A stretch of 39,662 bases of DNA from Legionellales bacterium RIFCSPHIGHO2_12_FULL_37_14 (GCA_001804735.1 MHBC01000002.1:1-39662), one strand, 5' to 3'; positions 1 through 8,924 are shown, counted from the first letter of the stretch. Notes: generated by a model not told the origin, from the sequence alone. Translations and numbers: made by a program.

Positions 1-187
1 CATCTAAATGGCTTTCTAAGTATTTAAGAGTTTCGGTGTGGCCGTTTTCGGCGGCATATCGAATAGCTGTATAATTGAGCGCCATAACCGCTTCTTTTTT
101 CTCTTCCGCACTTAAACCGCTTTCTAAGCGTTTAATTTCCTCAATGTCGCCGCTTAAAGCGGCTCTTTGTATTTCAGTAATAGACAT
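1..187 (-). CDS. Ankyrin-repeat-like protein, N-terminal part, cut by window edge
   Basis: The first 62 residues of a minus-strand protein are visible, beginning MSITEIQRAALSGDIEEIKR; the rest lies beyond base 1. The pattern AALSGDIEEIKRL, then AIRYAAENGHTETLKYLE, matches the helix-turn-helix of ankyrin repeats (A-A-x-x-G-H-x-E-x-x-x-x-L). Ankyrin proteins bind other proteins, and in host-associated bacteria they are often secreted effectors; that role is inference here. The gene runs away from the toxin-antitoxin pair, so it is a separate unit. A possible -10 TATAAT (minus strand, 217-222) lies about 30 bases upstream of the ATG, with a weak TAGATC 17 bases before it. The total length and number of repeats cannot be seen. 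Confidence 0.75.
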   Translation of the reverse strand, partial: MSITEIQRAALSGDIEEIKRLESGLSAEEKKEAVMALNYTAIRYAAENGHTETLKYLESHLD

Positions 188-321
188 AATTTAATATTTT
201 ATAGCAAAGTGTGCAAATTATAACACAAGGGACTAAATGGATCTACCCATCACATTATTTATGAGGCATCAGGGAATGTAGATCAAGGTTTGCTTAAGAG
301 AAAATAAGAAATTGTAAAATA

Positions 322-612
322 TCATACTGCCAAAGCAAGAATAACATGCTCAGGATCATTTTTAATTGCTCTAAGCAAAGCCTTAGCAGGACCAGTTGGC
401 TCACGTCTTCCTTGTTCCCAATTTCTTAATGTGCCTAACTTTACATCTATTAATTTGCAAAATTTCGCTTGGGTTAATCCGGTTGCTTTGCGAATGTCTT
501 TTATCTGCATCGGATTCACAGCAAATTCCCTTGATGGAACACGCTCACCATCAATAATTTCATTCATCTGAGTCATACTTTCAACTAATTTATTAAATAA
601 ATCGCTGTCCAT
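322..612 (-). CDS. HTH antitoxin of a HigBA/RelE-type toxin-antitoxin pair
   Basis: This is a DNA-binding antitoxin of about 96 residues. An XRE/Cro-type helix-turn-helix occupies roughly residues 37-90 (IKDIRKATGLTQAKFCKLID, then LGTLRNWEQGRREPTGPA), the typical HigA/NadS arrangement with the HTH in the C-terminal half. Family knowledge says it neutralises the upstream toxin and represses the shared promoter. In-frame GTG codons exist at 621 and 618, but ATG 612 is preferred because a GAAGGG ribosome site lies about 8 bases upstream. With that start only two bases separate it from the toxin stop, so translation is probably coupled. The toxin-first gene order is that of higBA, not relBE. Confidence 0.85.
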   Translation of the reverse strand: MDSDLFNKLVESMTQMNEIIDGERVPSREFAVNPMQIKDIRKATGLTQAKFCKLIDVKLGTLRNWEQGRREPTGPAKALLRAIKNDPEHVILALAV

Positions 613-614
613 AA

Positions 615-926
615 TCACCACCCTTCATTCAATTTACGTAATATTTTCTTTTGCACTTCAGTCAAATCATCTTGTATACCTTTTCTATAAATCAACAACA
701 AACGGATTTGAGAATCTGCAGTTACGTAGTAGTAAATTACTCGTACTCCAGATCTTTTTCCTTTTCCATTAGCTGTCCAACGAATTTTTCTTAATCCTCC
801 AGTATTTTGGATAACGTCTCCTATTTTTGGATTATCGGCAAGATAATGTTGAAATTCAGCATATTCTTCATCAGTTAGTAATTTTTTTAAATCTGCTGTA
901 AATATCGGAGTTTCGATAAATATCAT
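615..926 (-). CDS. RelE/HigB-family toxin
   Basis: A 103-residue basic protein with the RelE/ParE-fold pattern: an N-terminal helical part (FTADLKKLLTDEEYAEFQHY), then a strand-rich half with GLRKIRWTANGKGKRSGVRV, YYYVTADSQIRLLLIYRKG and a C-terminal lysine-rich helix. HigB-2/RelE proteins are ribosome-dependent mRNA endonucleases that stop translation. The Arg/Lys residues of the GLRKIRW and SGVRVIYYY strands are the usual catalytic surface. It is first in the operon, directly upstream of the HTH antitoxin, and has a strong sigma-70-like promoter 31 bases before its ATG. The fold call is firm; the choice between HigB and RelE subgroup rests on gene order. Length is normal and no break is seen. 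Confidence 0.85.
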   Translation of the reverse strand: MIFIETPIFTADLKKLLTDEEYAEFQHYLADNPKIGDVIQNTGGLRKIRWTANGKGKRSGVRVIYYYVTADSQIRLLLIYRKGIQDDLTEVQKKILRKLNEGW

Positions 927-956
927 TTATTTATAAAATTTTATTATTTTGATTAC

Positions 957-985
957 AGTATACTAAATACATTTTAGTAAGTCAA
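957..985 (-). promoter_or_regulatory. Promoter of the toxin-antitoxin operon
   Basis: On the minus strand TTGACT (980-985) and TATACT (957-962) are separated by exactly 17 bases, a near-consensus sigma-70 promoter. The toxin ATG is at 926, so a leader of roughly 25 bases is expected. An operator palindrome fills the spacer. Confidence 0.8.
961..979. promoter_or_regulatory. Operator palindrome for antitoxin autoregulation
   Basis: TACTAAA (961-967) and TTTAGTA (973-979) form a perfect 7-base inverted repeat with a 5-base centre. It sits inside the -35/-10 spacer of the toxin promoter. HigA-type antitoxins bind such palindromes to repress their own operon; binding here is inferred from position. 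Confidence 0.7.
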
Positions 986-1113
986 TGGCGTATATTAATA
1001 AACGCTGCAAAAATTGTCATAGCAAAAACTTACGCGCAAGAGTTATAGTTATTACTACTTGCCTGCCCTTTTGGATTACTGTTAGCGGCATCAGCTGGGA
1101 AAAATCTAGGGGT

Positions 1114-1163
1114 AAAGGGTAGAGTAGGAGGCAGGCGAAAGCCTGTTTCCTACTCTACCCTTT
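1114..1163. repeat. Long hairpin with GAAA tetraloop
   Basis: The arms AAAGGGTAGAGTAGGA (1114-1129) and TCCTACTCTACCCTTT (1148-1163) pair perfectly. Two G-T wobbles (1130-1131 with 1146-1147) then lead into CAGGC-GAAA-GCCTG (1132-1145). This gives a 23-bp stem closed by a GNRA loop. It ends exactly where the recognisable oxidoreductase remnant begins. There is no U-tract immediately after it, so it is not a classical terminator; a small dispersed palindromic repeat or a remnant of one is more likely. No second copy is visible in this window. Confidence 0.75.
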
Positions 1164-1563
1164 CTACTATTTTATTGGAACACGTTTAACCGCTATTGAT
1201 TTGGCATTAAAGCTTCATTCCGTCAATCACCATGGTACTATTTCCATGTTTTCCCGTAGCGGTTTATTACCAACCGTGCTTGGAAAAGAGGTCCCGAGTT
1301 ATACGCTTAAATATCTAACCATGGAAGCAATAAAGCAAATCACAGAGTCAGGTAAAAAAAATCTACCCCTTGCAACACTAACAGATCTATTTACATGTGA
1401 ACTACAAGAAGCTTTAGGTAAGGATTTCAAGCTACAAGACATTATCCAATCTTATCAACAAATGTCCGCACTAGATTGGATAGAGAAAGAAATTCTCGAC
1501 AATGCATATAAAATACATGCGCTCTTGAAAAGTGGACAATTAAAAGTGTACGGTGGCGTACAA
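1162..1563 (+). pseudogene. Remnant of an FAD/NAD(P)-binding oxidoreductase (YdhS/COG4529-like)
   Basis: The open frame reads through FIGTRLTAIDLALKLH, then HHGTISMFSRSGLLPTV. This matches the second Rossmann motif of YdhS-type FAD/NAD(P)-binding proteins (G-T-G-L-T-A-x-D, later S-R-R-G-L-L-P), with the middle Gly of GTG changed to Arg. Similarity continues to about KSGQLKVYGGVQNI near 1563. The N-terminal FAD-binding half is missing, and so is the C-terminus. The frame opens immediately after the hairpin at 1114-1163 and runs past 1563 into GC-richer sequence that looks unrelated. The only start codon near the beginning is TTG 1201, with no good ribosome site. I read this as a fragment truncated at both ends and not functional. 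The family call comes from motif recognition only. Confidence 0.6.
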
Positions 1564-1674
1564 AACATAGTTGGCAGACCTATATCCATACAACGCCCTG
1601 AGGCCGCGGGACATAGAGGGATTGGATTTACCCGGCGATTGCGACAGGCTGCTAGCCTTTTGCTTTATTTTAGG

Positions 1675-1680
1675 TATAAA
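1675..1680 (+). promoter_or_regulatory. Possible -10 element for hemA
   Basis: TATAAA lies 35 bases upstream of the proposed hemA GTG. The hexamer 17 bases before it (CTAGCC) does not resemble a -35, so this is a weak candidate. Confidence 0.3.
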
Positions 1681-1714
1681 ATGCGGCCATGAAAAATTAA
1701 TCTTTTTTACTATA

Positions 1715-2968
1715 GTGTTTATCGCTTGTGGAATAAATTATCATAAAACTCCCATAGAATTACGGGAAAAGCTCGTGTTGGACGCAACTTCCTCTGCCCC
1801 ATTTCTTAAGCGTCTTATTAAGCTTAATAAAAACAATGAAGCGGTCATCTTGTCAACTTGCCAGCGCACTGAGTTTTACTGCACTTCTTCTGCCAATGAA
1901 CATCTCATTAATACATTTGCCGAACATACTAAAATTAACGCTGAACTTATCGCTGAGCATTGGTACGAACATCAAGAAATAAATGCACTTAAACATGCAA
2001 TTCGCGTTGCGAGTGGTCTTGACTCTATGATTCTAGGAGAAGCTCAAATCTTTGGGCAGTTTAAAGATGCTTATAAAGAAGCATGTCAACTTGGTAGCAT
2101 AAAACACTCTCTTAAAAATATTTTTCCATTTGTTATTCGGGTAAGCAAAAAAATTCGGGAACAAAGCGGGATTGATAAACACGCTGTTTCCATTGCTTCT
2201 GCTGCTGCAAAACGCATTTTACAATCTTTCAAAAAGCTTAACGACTTACAAATTCTCGTTATTGGCACAGGAGAAATCGCTGAATTAGTTACCAAATATT
2301 TAGCTAAAGAAGGCGCTAAAAATTTTTTGATAGCAAGTCGCACCGAAGAAAATGCTCAACAGCTAGCGCAACAATATAAAGCAAAGCCTGTGCCTATAAC
2401 GTCTATAGCGCAGCTTTTACCCAAAGTAGATATAGTAATTACTGCAACCGCATGCCCTTACCCTTTCATTACCCAAGACTTAGTTTTAGCGGTAAGTAAA
2501 GATACGCAAGAAAGGTCGATTTTCTTTTTAGATTTAGCTTTACCCAGAAATGTATGTGAAACTATTAATCAAATACCTAACATGACTGTATGCAACATAG
2601 ACTCGCTAAAATCATACTGCCAAGCTAACCTTATCCAAAGGCAACAAGCAGCAATAATAGCCGAAGCTTTAATAGACGAGGAGCTTACCCTGTACTTACG
2701 CTTTACTAAATCCTTAGAAAGTAAAAAAATAATCAAAAATTATCGCACCATGATGCAAACCATTGCAGATAAAGAGCTTACTCTTGCCTTGCAAAGGCTA
2801 AACCAAGGTAACGACAACACTGACGATATTGTACACAAGCTGGCCCATCGCTTAGTAAAAAAATTAACGCATATTCCAACCTTAACCCTAAAACATGCTG
2901 CAAGAGAAGGACACACTGACTTTCTTGCCTCACTTGAATCATTGCTAAATTATGAATCCGACCATTAA
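1715..2968 (+). CDS. hemA: Glutamyl-tRNA reductase
   Basis: Reduces glutamyl-tRNA(Glu) to glutamate-1-semialdehyde with NADPH, the first committed step of C5 haem synthesis. Visible motifs are [14 protein letters not shown] at the N-terminus, STCQRTEFY with the catalytic Cys, [20 protein letters not shown] in the catalytic domain, [11 protein letters not shown] for the NADPH Rossmann fold, and a C-terminal dimerisation helix region. The frame is open from 1571, but family members start just before GIN-HKTP, so GTG 1715 is chosen, giving 417 residues (normal). No clear ribosome site precedes it. Residues read from 1571-1714 do not resemble HemA and come from the GC-richer patch. The stop overlaps prfA by 17 bases, so hemA-prfA-prmC form an operon as in E. 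coli. Confidence 0.93.
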   Translation: MFIACGINYHKTPIELREKLVLDATSSAPFLKRLIKLNKNNEAVILSTCQRTEFYCTSSANEHLINTFAEHTKINAELIAEHWYEHQEINALKHAIRVASGLDSMILGEAQIFGQFKDAYKEACQLGSIKHSLKNIFPFVIRVSKKIREQSGIDKHAVSIASAAAKRILQSFKKLNDLQILVIGTGEIAELVTKYLAKEGAKNFLIASRTEENAQQLAQQYKAKPVPITSIAQLLPKVDIVITATACPYPFITQDLVLAVSKDTQERSIFFLDLALPRNVCETINQIPNMTVCNIDSLKSYCQANLIQRQQAAIIAEALIDEELTLYLRFTKSLESKKIIKNYRTMMQTIADKELTLALQRLNQGNDNTDDIVHKLAHRLVKKLTHIPTLTLKHAAREGHTDFLASLESLLNYESDH

Positions 2969-4049
2969 ATTAAAACTTGATCAAATGTTAGAAAGATTTG
3001 AAGAAGTTAGTAGATTACTTTCTGACAGCGAAACTTTAGCGAATACGGATGAATTCAAGCGTTTATCAAAGGAATTTGCCCAACTAGAAACTATAGCTGA
3101 AACCTATCAAAGTTATACAAAAGCTGAGAAGTCTCTTGCCGATCTTGATCTTTTAGCCCATGGGGAAGACCCAGATCTTGCTGCAATGGCGCAAGATGAC
3201 ATCCTCGTTATTAATACCCAACTAGAAGATCTTGAAAAATCCTTAATGCTGTTGCTTCTTCCAAGAGATCCTAACGACGATAAAAATGCCTACCTTGAAA
3301 TACGCGCAGGCACAGGAGGTGATGAAGCTGCAATTTTTGCTGGTGATTTGTTTAGAATGTACAGCCGCTATGCTGAAATTAAAGGCTGGCATGTAGAAAT
3401 TATTAATATGCATGCCGGCGAACATGGTGGTTATAAAGAAATTATTGCTTTCATAACAGGTAAACATATATATGGTGATTTAAAATTTGAATCAGGTACT
3501 CACAGAGTACAAAGAGTTCCTGCCACTGAATCGCAAGGTCGTATTCATACTTCTGCCTGCACAATTGCTGTTTTACCAGAAGTTGACGAATTAGAAGATA
3601 TTTTGATTAAACCTGAAGATTTACGTGTCGATACTTATCGCTCATCAGGAGCTGGAGGCCAGCACGTTAATAAAACTGACTCAGCCATTCGCATAACCCA
3701 CATTCCAACAGGCCTTGTAGTTGAATGCCAAGATGAACGCTCGCAACACAAAAATAGATCTAAGGCCATGTCTTTACTAAAAAGTCGTCTTTTGCAACAG
3801 CAGCAAGAAAAACAACAAGCTAGTGTTGCAGAAACACGTAAGTCTCTTGTAGGCTCAGGAGATAGATCGGAGCGTATTCGCACTTATAATTTTCCCCAGG
3901 GCAGATTAACCGATCACCGCATTAATCTCACTCTTTATCAATTACCTGACATAATGGAAGGGCATTTGTCATCTGTTATAGATCCCCTAAAACAAGAACA
4001 CAACGCCGACTTACTGACGCTGCTTGCACAAAATGTCCACGATTCATGA
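2952..4049 (+). CDS. prfA: Peptide chain release factor 1
   Basis: Recognises UAA and UAG in the ribosomal A site and triggers peptide release. The 365-residue protein has the universal GGQ motif at about residues 235-237 ([14 protein letters not shown]), whose Gln is the PrmC methylation target. It also has the RF1-specific codon-reading tripeptide PAT at about 190-192 ([15 protein letters not shown]), which separates it from RF2 (SPF). An N-terminal coiled-coil domain covers roughly residues 1-100. The start overlaps the end of hemA by 17 bases, and its own end overlaps prmC by a similar amount, so translational coupling is likely. Length is normal and all catalytic residues are intact. Confidence 0.96.
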   Translation: MNPTIKLKLDQMLERFEEVSRLLSDSETLANTDEFKRLSKEFAQLETIAETYQSYTKAEKSLADLDLLAHGEDPDLAAMAQDDILVINTQLEDLEKSLMLLLLPRDPNDDKNAYLEIRAGTGGDEAAIFAGDLFRMYSRYAEIKGWHVEIINMHAGEHGGYKEIIAFITGKHIYGDLKFESGTHRVQRVPATESQGRIHTSACTIAVLPEVDELEDILIKPEDLRVDTYRSSGAGGQHVNKTDSAIRITHIPTGLVVECQDERSQHKNRSKAMSLLKSRLLQQQQEKQQASVAETRKSLVGSGDRSERIRTYNFPQGRLTDHRINLTLYQLPDIMEGHLSSVIDPLKQEHNADLLTLLAQNVHDS

Positions 4050-4839
4050 AATTTTACGCCAGGGAATAATCTCTAATTTAGATAGTGAAGTCTTACTGTG
4101 CTTTATATTAAAAAAACCTAAAAGTTATTTATTTTCTCATCCTGAATATTGTTTACTGCCAGATGAGCTTGAGTTATACAATAAAATGCTTAAGCAAAGA
4201 AGGCAGGGAAAACCAATTGCATATATTACGAACACCAAAGAATTTTGGTCCTTACCTTTTAAAGTTAATAGAAATACTTTAATTCCAAGACCTGAAACCG
4301 AAATTTTGGTAGAACGCGCCCTATTGCATATTAAAGATCTTAAAGCACCAAAAATATTAGATCTTGGCACCGGTTGTGGAGCGATTGCAATTGCAATTGC
4401 CTATGAACGCCCTGATTCTGCAATAACGGCAATTGATATAAGTAAAGCTGCTCTTAAAGTTGCCCAATATAATGCCGAAAAGCTCCTTAAAACTGCAATT
4501 AATTTTTATCAATCAGCGTGGTTTAATAATATCCCGCAAGCAGAACGTTTTAACCTAATCGTCGCAAATCCTCCCTATATTGCTTTACGCGAAGAACACT
4601 TAAATCTAAGTTCTGAGCCTAATCGAGCATTGTACGCAGGCGCAAGCGGTCTTGTTGCCATAGAAAAAATTATACATGCAGCAAAAGATTATCTATTGCC
4701 AGGAGGTTTAATTTGTATTGAACATGGATATAAACAAAAAAATAGTGTCCAGCAAATTTTACACCAGGCTTTGTATACGAAAATTCATACAATTAAAGAT
4801 TTACAAGGTCATGATAGAATTACTGAGGCCACGAGATAG
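4033..4839 (+). CDS. prmC: Release factor glutamine methyltransferase
   Basis: SAM-dependent enzyme that N5-methylates the GGQ glutamine of release factors, here presumably the PrfA encoded just upstream. Motif I is [15 protein letters not shown] (about residues 109-123), and the substrate-binding NPPY signature is [15 protein letters not shown] (about 176-190). A helical N-terminal domain of about 90 residues ends in [18 protein letters not shown], typical of PrmC. The frame is open from a TTG at 4024, but ATG 4033 is the better start (268 residues). It overlaps prfA by 17 bases. The C-terminus ([13 protein letters not shown]) matches the usual family ending. It is the third gene of the hemA-prfA-prmC operon. 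Confidence 0.94.
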   Translation: MSTIHEILRQGIISNLDSEVLLCFILKKPKSYLFSHPEYCLLPDELELYNKMLKQRRQGKPIAYITNTKEFWSLPFKVNRNTLIPRPETEILVERALLHIKDLKAPKILDLGTGCGAIAIAIAYERPDSAITAIDISKAALKVAQYNAEKLLKTAINFYQSAWFNNIPQAERFNLIVANPPYIALREEHLNLSSEPNRALYAGASGLVAIEKIIHAAKDYLLPGGLICIEHGYKQKNSVQQILHQALYTKIHTIKDLQGHDRITEATR

Positions 4840-4903
4840 TTGCTTTTACGCCAACAAAAGTGGAAAATAATCCGTTGAGATAACTTGGAAGAAAAACACA
4901 CTC

Positions 4904-5335
4904 ATGAAAGATGACACACTTAGCAGCGTAGGCATTTCACCTTATCAAGAAACCAAAGGTGAAAGCTATATGAACGAAAAACAACTTAAGCATATCGAAA
5001 AAATACTTCTTGCCTGGCGCTTATCTTTGATGGAAGAAGTAGATCGCACCGTTAGTCATATGAAAGATGAAATAGCTAATTTACCCGACCCTTCAGATAG
5101 AGCAAGCCTAGAAGAAGAGTTTAATCTAGAGCTTAAAACCAGAGACAGAGAACGTAAGCTAATTAAAAAAATAGAAGACGCTTTAGAACGCTTAAAAGAA
5201 CCAGATTTTGGCTACTGCGAAGCCTGTGGCATCGAAATTGGCTTAAAACGTTTAGAAGCAAGGCCTACAGCCACACTGTGCATCGATTGTAAAACCTTAT
5301 CGGAAATTAAAGAAAGACAAAATCAAGGCAATTAA
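4904..5335 (+). CDS. dksA: RNA polymerase-binding transcription factor DksA
   Basis: Binds the RNA polymerase secondary channel and, with ppGpp, tunes rRNA and amino-acid promoters in the stringent response. The 143-residue protein parallels E. coli DksA along its length. It has GISPYQETKGESYMNEKQL at the N-terminus, a long coiled coil with the tip DPSDRA keeping both acidic residues and the Ala, and FNLELKTRDRERKLIKKIE. The four-cysteine zinc finger reads CEACGIEIGLKRLEARPTA, then LCIDCKTL. It follows prmC by 64 bases and ends two bases before the convergent waaA stop, leaving no room for an intergenic terminator. The start is chosen to keep the conserved N-terminal segment. In intracellular relatives DksA helps control the switch to transmission traits; that is family-level knowledge. 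Confidence 0.96.
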   Translation: MKDDTLSSVGISPYQETKGESYMNEKQLKHIEKILLAWRLSLMEEVDRTVSHMKDEIANLPDPSDRASLEEEFNLELKTRDRERKLIKKIEDALERLKEPDFGYCEACGIEIGLKRLEARPTATLCIDCKTLSEIKERQNQGN

Positions 5336-5337
5336 AA

Positions 5338-6597
5338 TCAAACACCTATGACGGCATTGATTTTATCTACATAACGCTCAAGAGCGCCGCGGTTGTTATC
5401 CAAAACTGCACGTGCATTTTTAACTTGGGTCTTTTTCTTCTCTTTATTATTGTGCATAATTATTAATGCATTAATTAATTCACTTGCTGAATCAACTAGT
5501 TCTATTGCCTCTGCTTGATGTAATGTTTCTGTAATTGCCTTAAAGTTATGTATATGCTTACCAGAAAAAACCGGAATCCCTACTGCTATTGGCTCTAACA
5601 TATTATGCCCACCAATTGGAACTAAGCTTCCGCCAACAAAAGCATAATCACTACACGCATATGCCCCAAGTAACTCTCCAAATGAATCTAAAATAACGAC
5701 ATCTGTTTTAGGTGAAATATCATCTTTGATACTGCGCTTACCAGTTTTATATCCAAGCTTTTGACTTAAATTATATATTTTAGCAAACCTTTCTTGATGC
5801 CTCGGAGCTATTAGTAATAAAACATTAGGGATTGCGGCACGTAAAGTATTTAGCTGGCGTAAAATTTGACTTTCTTCATCCTCGTGCGTGCTGGCTAACA
5901 TTAATACAACTCGCTCTTGTCCCCATTGTGCGCGCAAATCTTGCAAACCATGGACTTCTGGTAATGAAAGATCTAAATCAAACTTTATATTGCCTAATAC
6001 TGCTATTTTTGCCAAAGATGCGCCTAAAAGTGCAAACCGCTTTTTGTCATCTAGGGTTTGGACATAGAAAGCTGTAAAATCATTAAGAACTTTTGTAATA
6101 AAAGGTTTAATATATCTGTAGCCTTTATATGATTGTTGCGACAGTCTGCCATTTATCAGAAAAAGCGGAATGTTAAATTGCTTTGCGCCTCTCGCTAAAT
6201 TTGGCCAGAGCTCGGTTTCCATAATTAAACCAAGTTTTGGTTTATAGTGCTTAAAGAATCTTGCTACAACAAAGGGCAAATCGTATGGAACATACTGATG
6301 GGTAACCATATTCTTAAAATAGCTTTTAACTCTTTCACTCCCTGTTGGAGTCATAGTTGTAACTAAAATCGAATATTTTTTTTGCAAAAGTTTATCGATA
6401 AGTGGGGTAACAGCAATAACTTCGCCCAATGAAACAGCATGCACCCAAATATCAATTGGTTTACAAGACGCCATTTTTACACAAAAACGTTCAGAAATAC
6501 GGTTTTTATACAAAGGAGCCTTGATACTTTTTATCCATAAGCGCAGCAGAATAAATGGGGTTAAGATAAAAGTAATTACGGAATACAACCAGTACAA
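5338..6597 (-). CDS. waaA: 3-deoxy-D-manno-octulosonic acid transferase (Kdo transferase)
   Basis: Inner-membrane GT30 glycosyltransferase that adds Kdo from CMP-Kdo to lipid IVA, linking lipid A to the LPS core. The 419-residue protein begins with a hydrophobic anchor (YSVITFILTPFILLRLWI). NRISERF carries the conserved Glu (about residue 36) proposed as catalytic base. IWVHAVSLGEV, METELWPN and the C-terminal SLVPIGGHNMLEPIAVGIPV complete the GT-B fold. The start is TTG 6597 with a strong AGGGGG ribosome site about six bases upstream. It indicates a Gram-negative cell with Kdo-containing LPS. It is convergent with dksA and divergent from djlA. The number of Kdo residues transferred (one or two) cannot be read from the sequence. 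Confidence 0.95.
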   Translation of the reverse strand: MYWLYSVITFILTPFILLRLWIKSIKAPLYKNRISERFCVKMASCKPIDIWVHAVSLGEVIAVTPLIDKLLQKKYSILVTTMTPTGSERVKSYFKNMVTHQYVPYDLPFVVARFFKHYKPKLGLIMETELWPNLARGAKQFNIPLFLINGRLSQQSYKGYRYIKPFITKVLNDFTAFYVQTLDDKKRFALLGASLAKIAVLGNIKFDLDLSLPEVHGLQDLRAQWGQERVVLMLASTHEDEESQILRQLNTLRAAIPNVLLLIAPRHQERFAKIYNLSQKLGYKTGKRSIKDDISPKTDVVILDSFGELLGAYACSDYAFVGGSLVPIGGHNMLEPIAVGIPVFSGKHIHNFKAITETLHQAEAIELVDSASELINALIIMHNNKEKKKTQVKNARAVLDNNRGALERYVDKINAVIGV

Positions 6598-6607
6598 GAA
6601 GCCCCCT

Positions 6608-6636
6608 TAGTCATTTACTCTAAAAAATGCTATAAT
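6608..6636 (+). promoter_or_regulatory. Likely djlA promoter
   Basis: TATAAT (6631-6636) is preceded at 17 bases by TAGTCA (6608-6613, four of six matches to TTGACA). The djlA ATG follows 42 bases later. Confidence 0.45.
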
Positions 6637-6678
6637 CTAAATAGTTAAACCGCTATTTTAACAAAACTATTATACTTC

Positions 6679-7527
6679 ATGAACTTAAAATCCTTTTATA
6701 ACTTTTCTAGCTTTTGGGGCAAAGTCCTTGGGGGAATCTTTGGCTTTCTTATTGGAGGACCTACAGGGGCTTTATTTGGCGTATTAATAGGTAATTTTTT
6801 TGACAGAGGGTTTAGTCAACACTTCAATTCCCCCTACCTTGAAGTTAGATCCAAAAGAGATCTGCCAATTTTTGAGCAATTTATCAAGACAAACTTTAAA
6901 GTTATGGGATATTTGTCAAAGGCTGGCGGCTTTGTTCCCCAAGAAGCGATTATTGCAGCAAAAAACACTATGTTAGAGCTTAGACTTAATCGATCGCAAA
7001 TCCTGCTGGCACAACAATCTTTTAACTTAGGTAAAGATGAAAAATTTAATCTTACCCAAGAATTAACAAACTTTAAGAAGATTACCTATAGAAATCCTGA
7101 GTTTGTAAGTGTGTTTTTAGACATTCAATATAAAAACGTCCTCCTAATTGGCGTAACGCAGGCACGCTACCAAGCTTTAGATGAAGTTTTTCAAACTTTA
7201 GGCTTCGCTTCAATAAATATGCAAAGCCACTTTTATCAAGCACCACCTTACTCTTCATCTTCATACTCAAGAAGCGAACCACCTCCTAATAGGCCAAACC
7301 CTTTTCAGGTAAATAATATAGTCTCTGCATATGCTATCTTAAACCTTGATACAACAGCCTCAAAACCAACTGTAAAACAAGCATACAGAAGGTTAATTAG
7401 CCGCCACCACCCAGATAAATTAATTGCCAGCAAAAAAACCGAACGTGAAATAAAAGAAGCAAACGAAAAAACCCAAATAATTCGTAAAGCTTATGAAATG
7501 ATTTGTGAAGCAAATGGTTGGGATTAA
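6679..7527 (+). CDS. djlA: DjlA-type membrane-anchored J-domain co-chaperone
   Basis: Co-chaperone that recruits and stimulates DnaK at the inner membrane. It has three parts: a glycine-rich membrane segment (about residues 14-42, GKVLGGIFGFLIGGPTGALF), a TerB-like helical domain (about 65-185), and a C-terminal J domain (about 215-282) with the essential HPD at residues 244-246 (RRLISRHHPDKL). A Pro/Ser-rich linker (about 188-210) joins the last two. The 282-residue length and domain order match DjlA. In Legionella DjlA contributes to intracellular growth; that is literature knowledge, not evidence here. It is transcribed away from waaA, and its stop overlaps the algC stop by four bases in convergent orientation. 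Confidence 0.92.
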   Translation: MNLKSFYNFSSFWGKVLGGIFGFLIGGPTGALFGVLIGNFFDRGFSQHFNSPYLEVRSKRDLPIFEQFIKTNFKVMGYLSKAGGFVPQEAIIAAKNTMLELRLNRSQILLAQQSFNLGKDEKFNLTQELTNFKKITYRNPEFVSVFLDIQYKNVLLIGVTQARYQALDEVFQTLGFASINMQSHFYQAPPYSSSSYSRSEPPPNRPNPFQVNNIVSAYAILNLDTTASKPTVKQAYRRLISRHHPDKLIASKKTEREIKEANEKTQIIRKAYEMICEANGWD

Positions 7528-8924
7528 AACGGTAAAGTTAATCCCTTGGCCAAACTAAGCAAAGCATCTTTAAACATATCTTGAATAGACTGTAAATCAG
7601 CTTGTGAGTCTGCTTCAAACCGCGCTACTAAACACGGTGTAGTATTTGAAGCCCTTAAAAGACCCCAGCCTTTCGCAAACTCAACTCTAACCCCATCTAT
7701 AGTAATCCTATTAGTATCAGCAAAGCTTATTTCCTCACTAAAACGGCGCATTAATTCAAATTTTTGCGTTTCTTCTATAGGAATTTTTAACTCAGGAGTA
7801 CTAACTGATACTGGTATTGCGCTAAACTGTTGCGATACAGTTGCATTTTTTAGTGCAACAAGCTCCAAAAGCCTACAGGCGCTATATAGCGCATCATCAA
7901 AACCATACCATCTGTCTTTAAAAAATAAATGGCCACTCATTTCTCCAGCAAGCGGGGCATTAACTTCTTGCATAACGCCTTTAACTATAGAGTGGCCGGT
8001 TGGACACATAGTAGGGTGCCCGCCTAACTCTTTAATCATTTCAATTAATTTTTTTGAGCATTTAACGTCAAAAACAATATTAGCCTGAGGGTGACGCTGT
8101 AAAATGTCCTTAATGTAGAACATCATTAGCCTATCTGGCCAAATAATCTCACCACGTTCTGTGACAACGCCCAGCCTATCGCCATCCCCGTCAAAACCTA
8201 AACCAATATCCGCCTTATGTTTAACTACAGCTTGTTTAAGAAAAACAAGATTAGCTTCAACAGTAGGATCAGGATGATGCGCGGGAAATCTTCCATCTAC
8301 CTCACAATACAATGGAATTACCTCACACCCCATAGATGTTAAAACATCTGGCACAAAAGGCCCTGCAATCCCATGACCACAATCAACTACTACTTTCAAA
8401 GGGCGCGCTAATTTTACATCAGACAAAATCCGTGCTTTATATTCAGGAAAAATATCTTTGCTGGTATAGCTACCCTTTTTAGTTCCAACGCAAGATGCAT
8501 CTTGTAGGGTAACAACACGTTCATAAAGTCTTGTTATATCAGCGTTAACTAAAGTTTTGCACGCTAATACCATTTTAAGGCCATTATACTCAGCTGGATT
8601 ATGGCTACCTGTTACGATAAAGCCTGAGTCTACTTCCTGGCTTTGGGTGGCAAAATATAGAATAGGCGTTGAAACTGCGCCTAAATCAATGACGTTAATA
8701 CCTTCATCCATTAAGCCTTGAGTCAAAGCTTTAACCAAAGCCAAACTAGAAAGCCTACCATCACGCGCCACAAATACCTTGGAACGTTTTAGCGCTTGTA
8801 ATTCAAATGCAAGCGCAATACCTATAGTATAAAGCGCATCTCTAGTTAATTCAGTTTCCACTAACCCGCGAATATCATAGGCACGAAAAACACTTTTGCT
8901 AACAAGAACTTTTTTAAAATCCAC
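7524..8924 (-). CDS. algC: Phosphomannomutase/phosphoglucomutase
   Basis: Converts mannose-6-P to mannose-1-P and glucose-6-P to glucose-1-P, feeding LPS core and exopolysaccharide precursors. The 466-residue alpha-D-phosphohexomutase has the phosphoserine loop TGSHNP (about 105-110, catalytic Ser 107), the magnesium loop DGDGDR (245-250), the sugar-specificity loop GEMSGHLFF (near residue 330) and a C-terminal domain with RASNTTPCLVARFEA for phosphate contact. The start is GTG 8924, whose G is shared with the dut stop TAG, so the two are translationally coupled. The order coaBC-dut-algC is that of Pseudomonas, which supports the algC name over a generic pgm. All catalytic loops are intact. 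Confidence 0.92.
   Translation of the reverse strand: MDFKKVLVSKSVFRAYDIRGLVETELTRDALYTIGIALAFELQALKRSKVFVARDGRLSSLALVKALTQGLMDEGINVIDLGAVSTPILYFATQSQEVDSGFIVTGSHNPAEYNGLKMVLACKTLVNADITRLYERVVTLQDASCVGTKKGSYTSKDIFPEYKARILSDVKLARPLKVVVDCGHGIAGPFVPDVLTSMGCEVIPLYCEVDGRFPAHHPDPTVEANLVFLKQAVVKHKADIGLGFDGDGDRLGVVTERGEIIWPDRLMMFYIKDILQRHPQANIVFDVKCSKKLIEMIKELGGHPTMCPTGHSIVKGVMQEVNAPLAGEMSGHLFFKDRWYGFDDALYSACRLLELVALKNATVSQQFSAIPVSVSTPELKIPIEETQKFELMRRFSEEISFADTNRITIDGVRVEFAKGWGLLRASNTTPCLVARFEADSQADLQSIQDMFKDALLSLAKGLTLPF

Noticed and set aside
985-1122. Plus-strand 45-codon frame with a CxxC (RCKNCHSKN)
   Set aside because: It overlaps the toxin-antitoxin -35, has no ribosome site, ends inside the hairpin arm and resembles no family. 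It may be debris of the oxidoreductase N-terminal half, but that could not be shown.
1571-1714. N-terminal extension of hemA
   Set aside because: The frame is open, but the residues do not resemble HemA, whose conserved start is just before GINYHKTP; the extension comes from the GC-richer patch.
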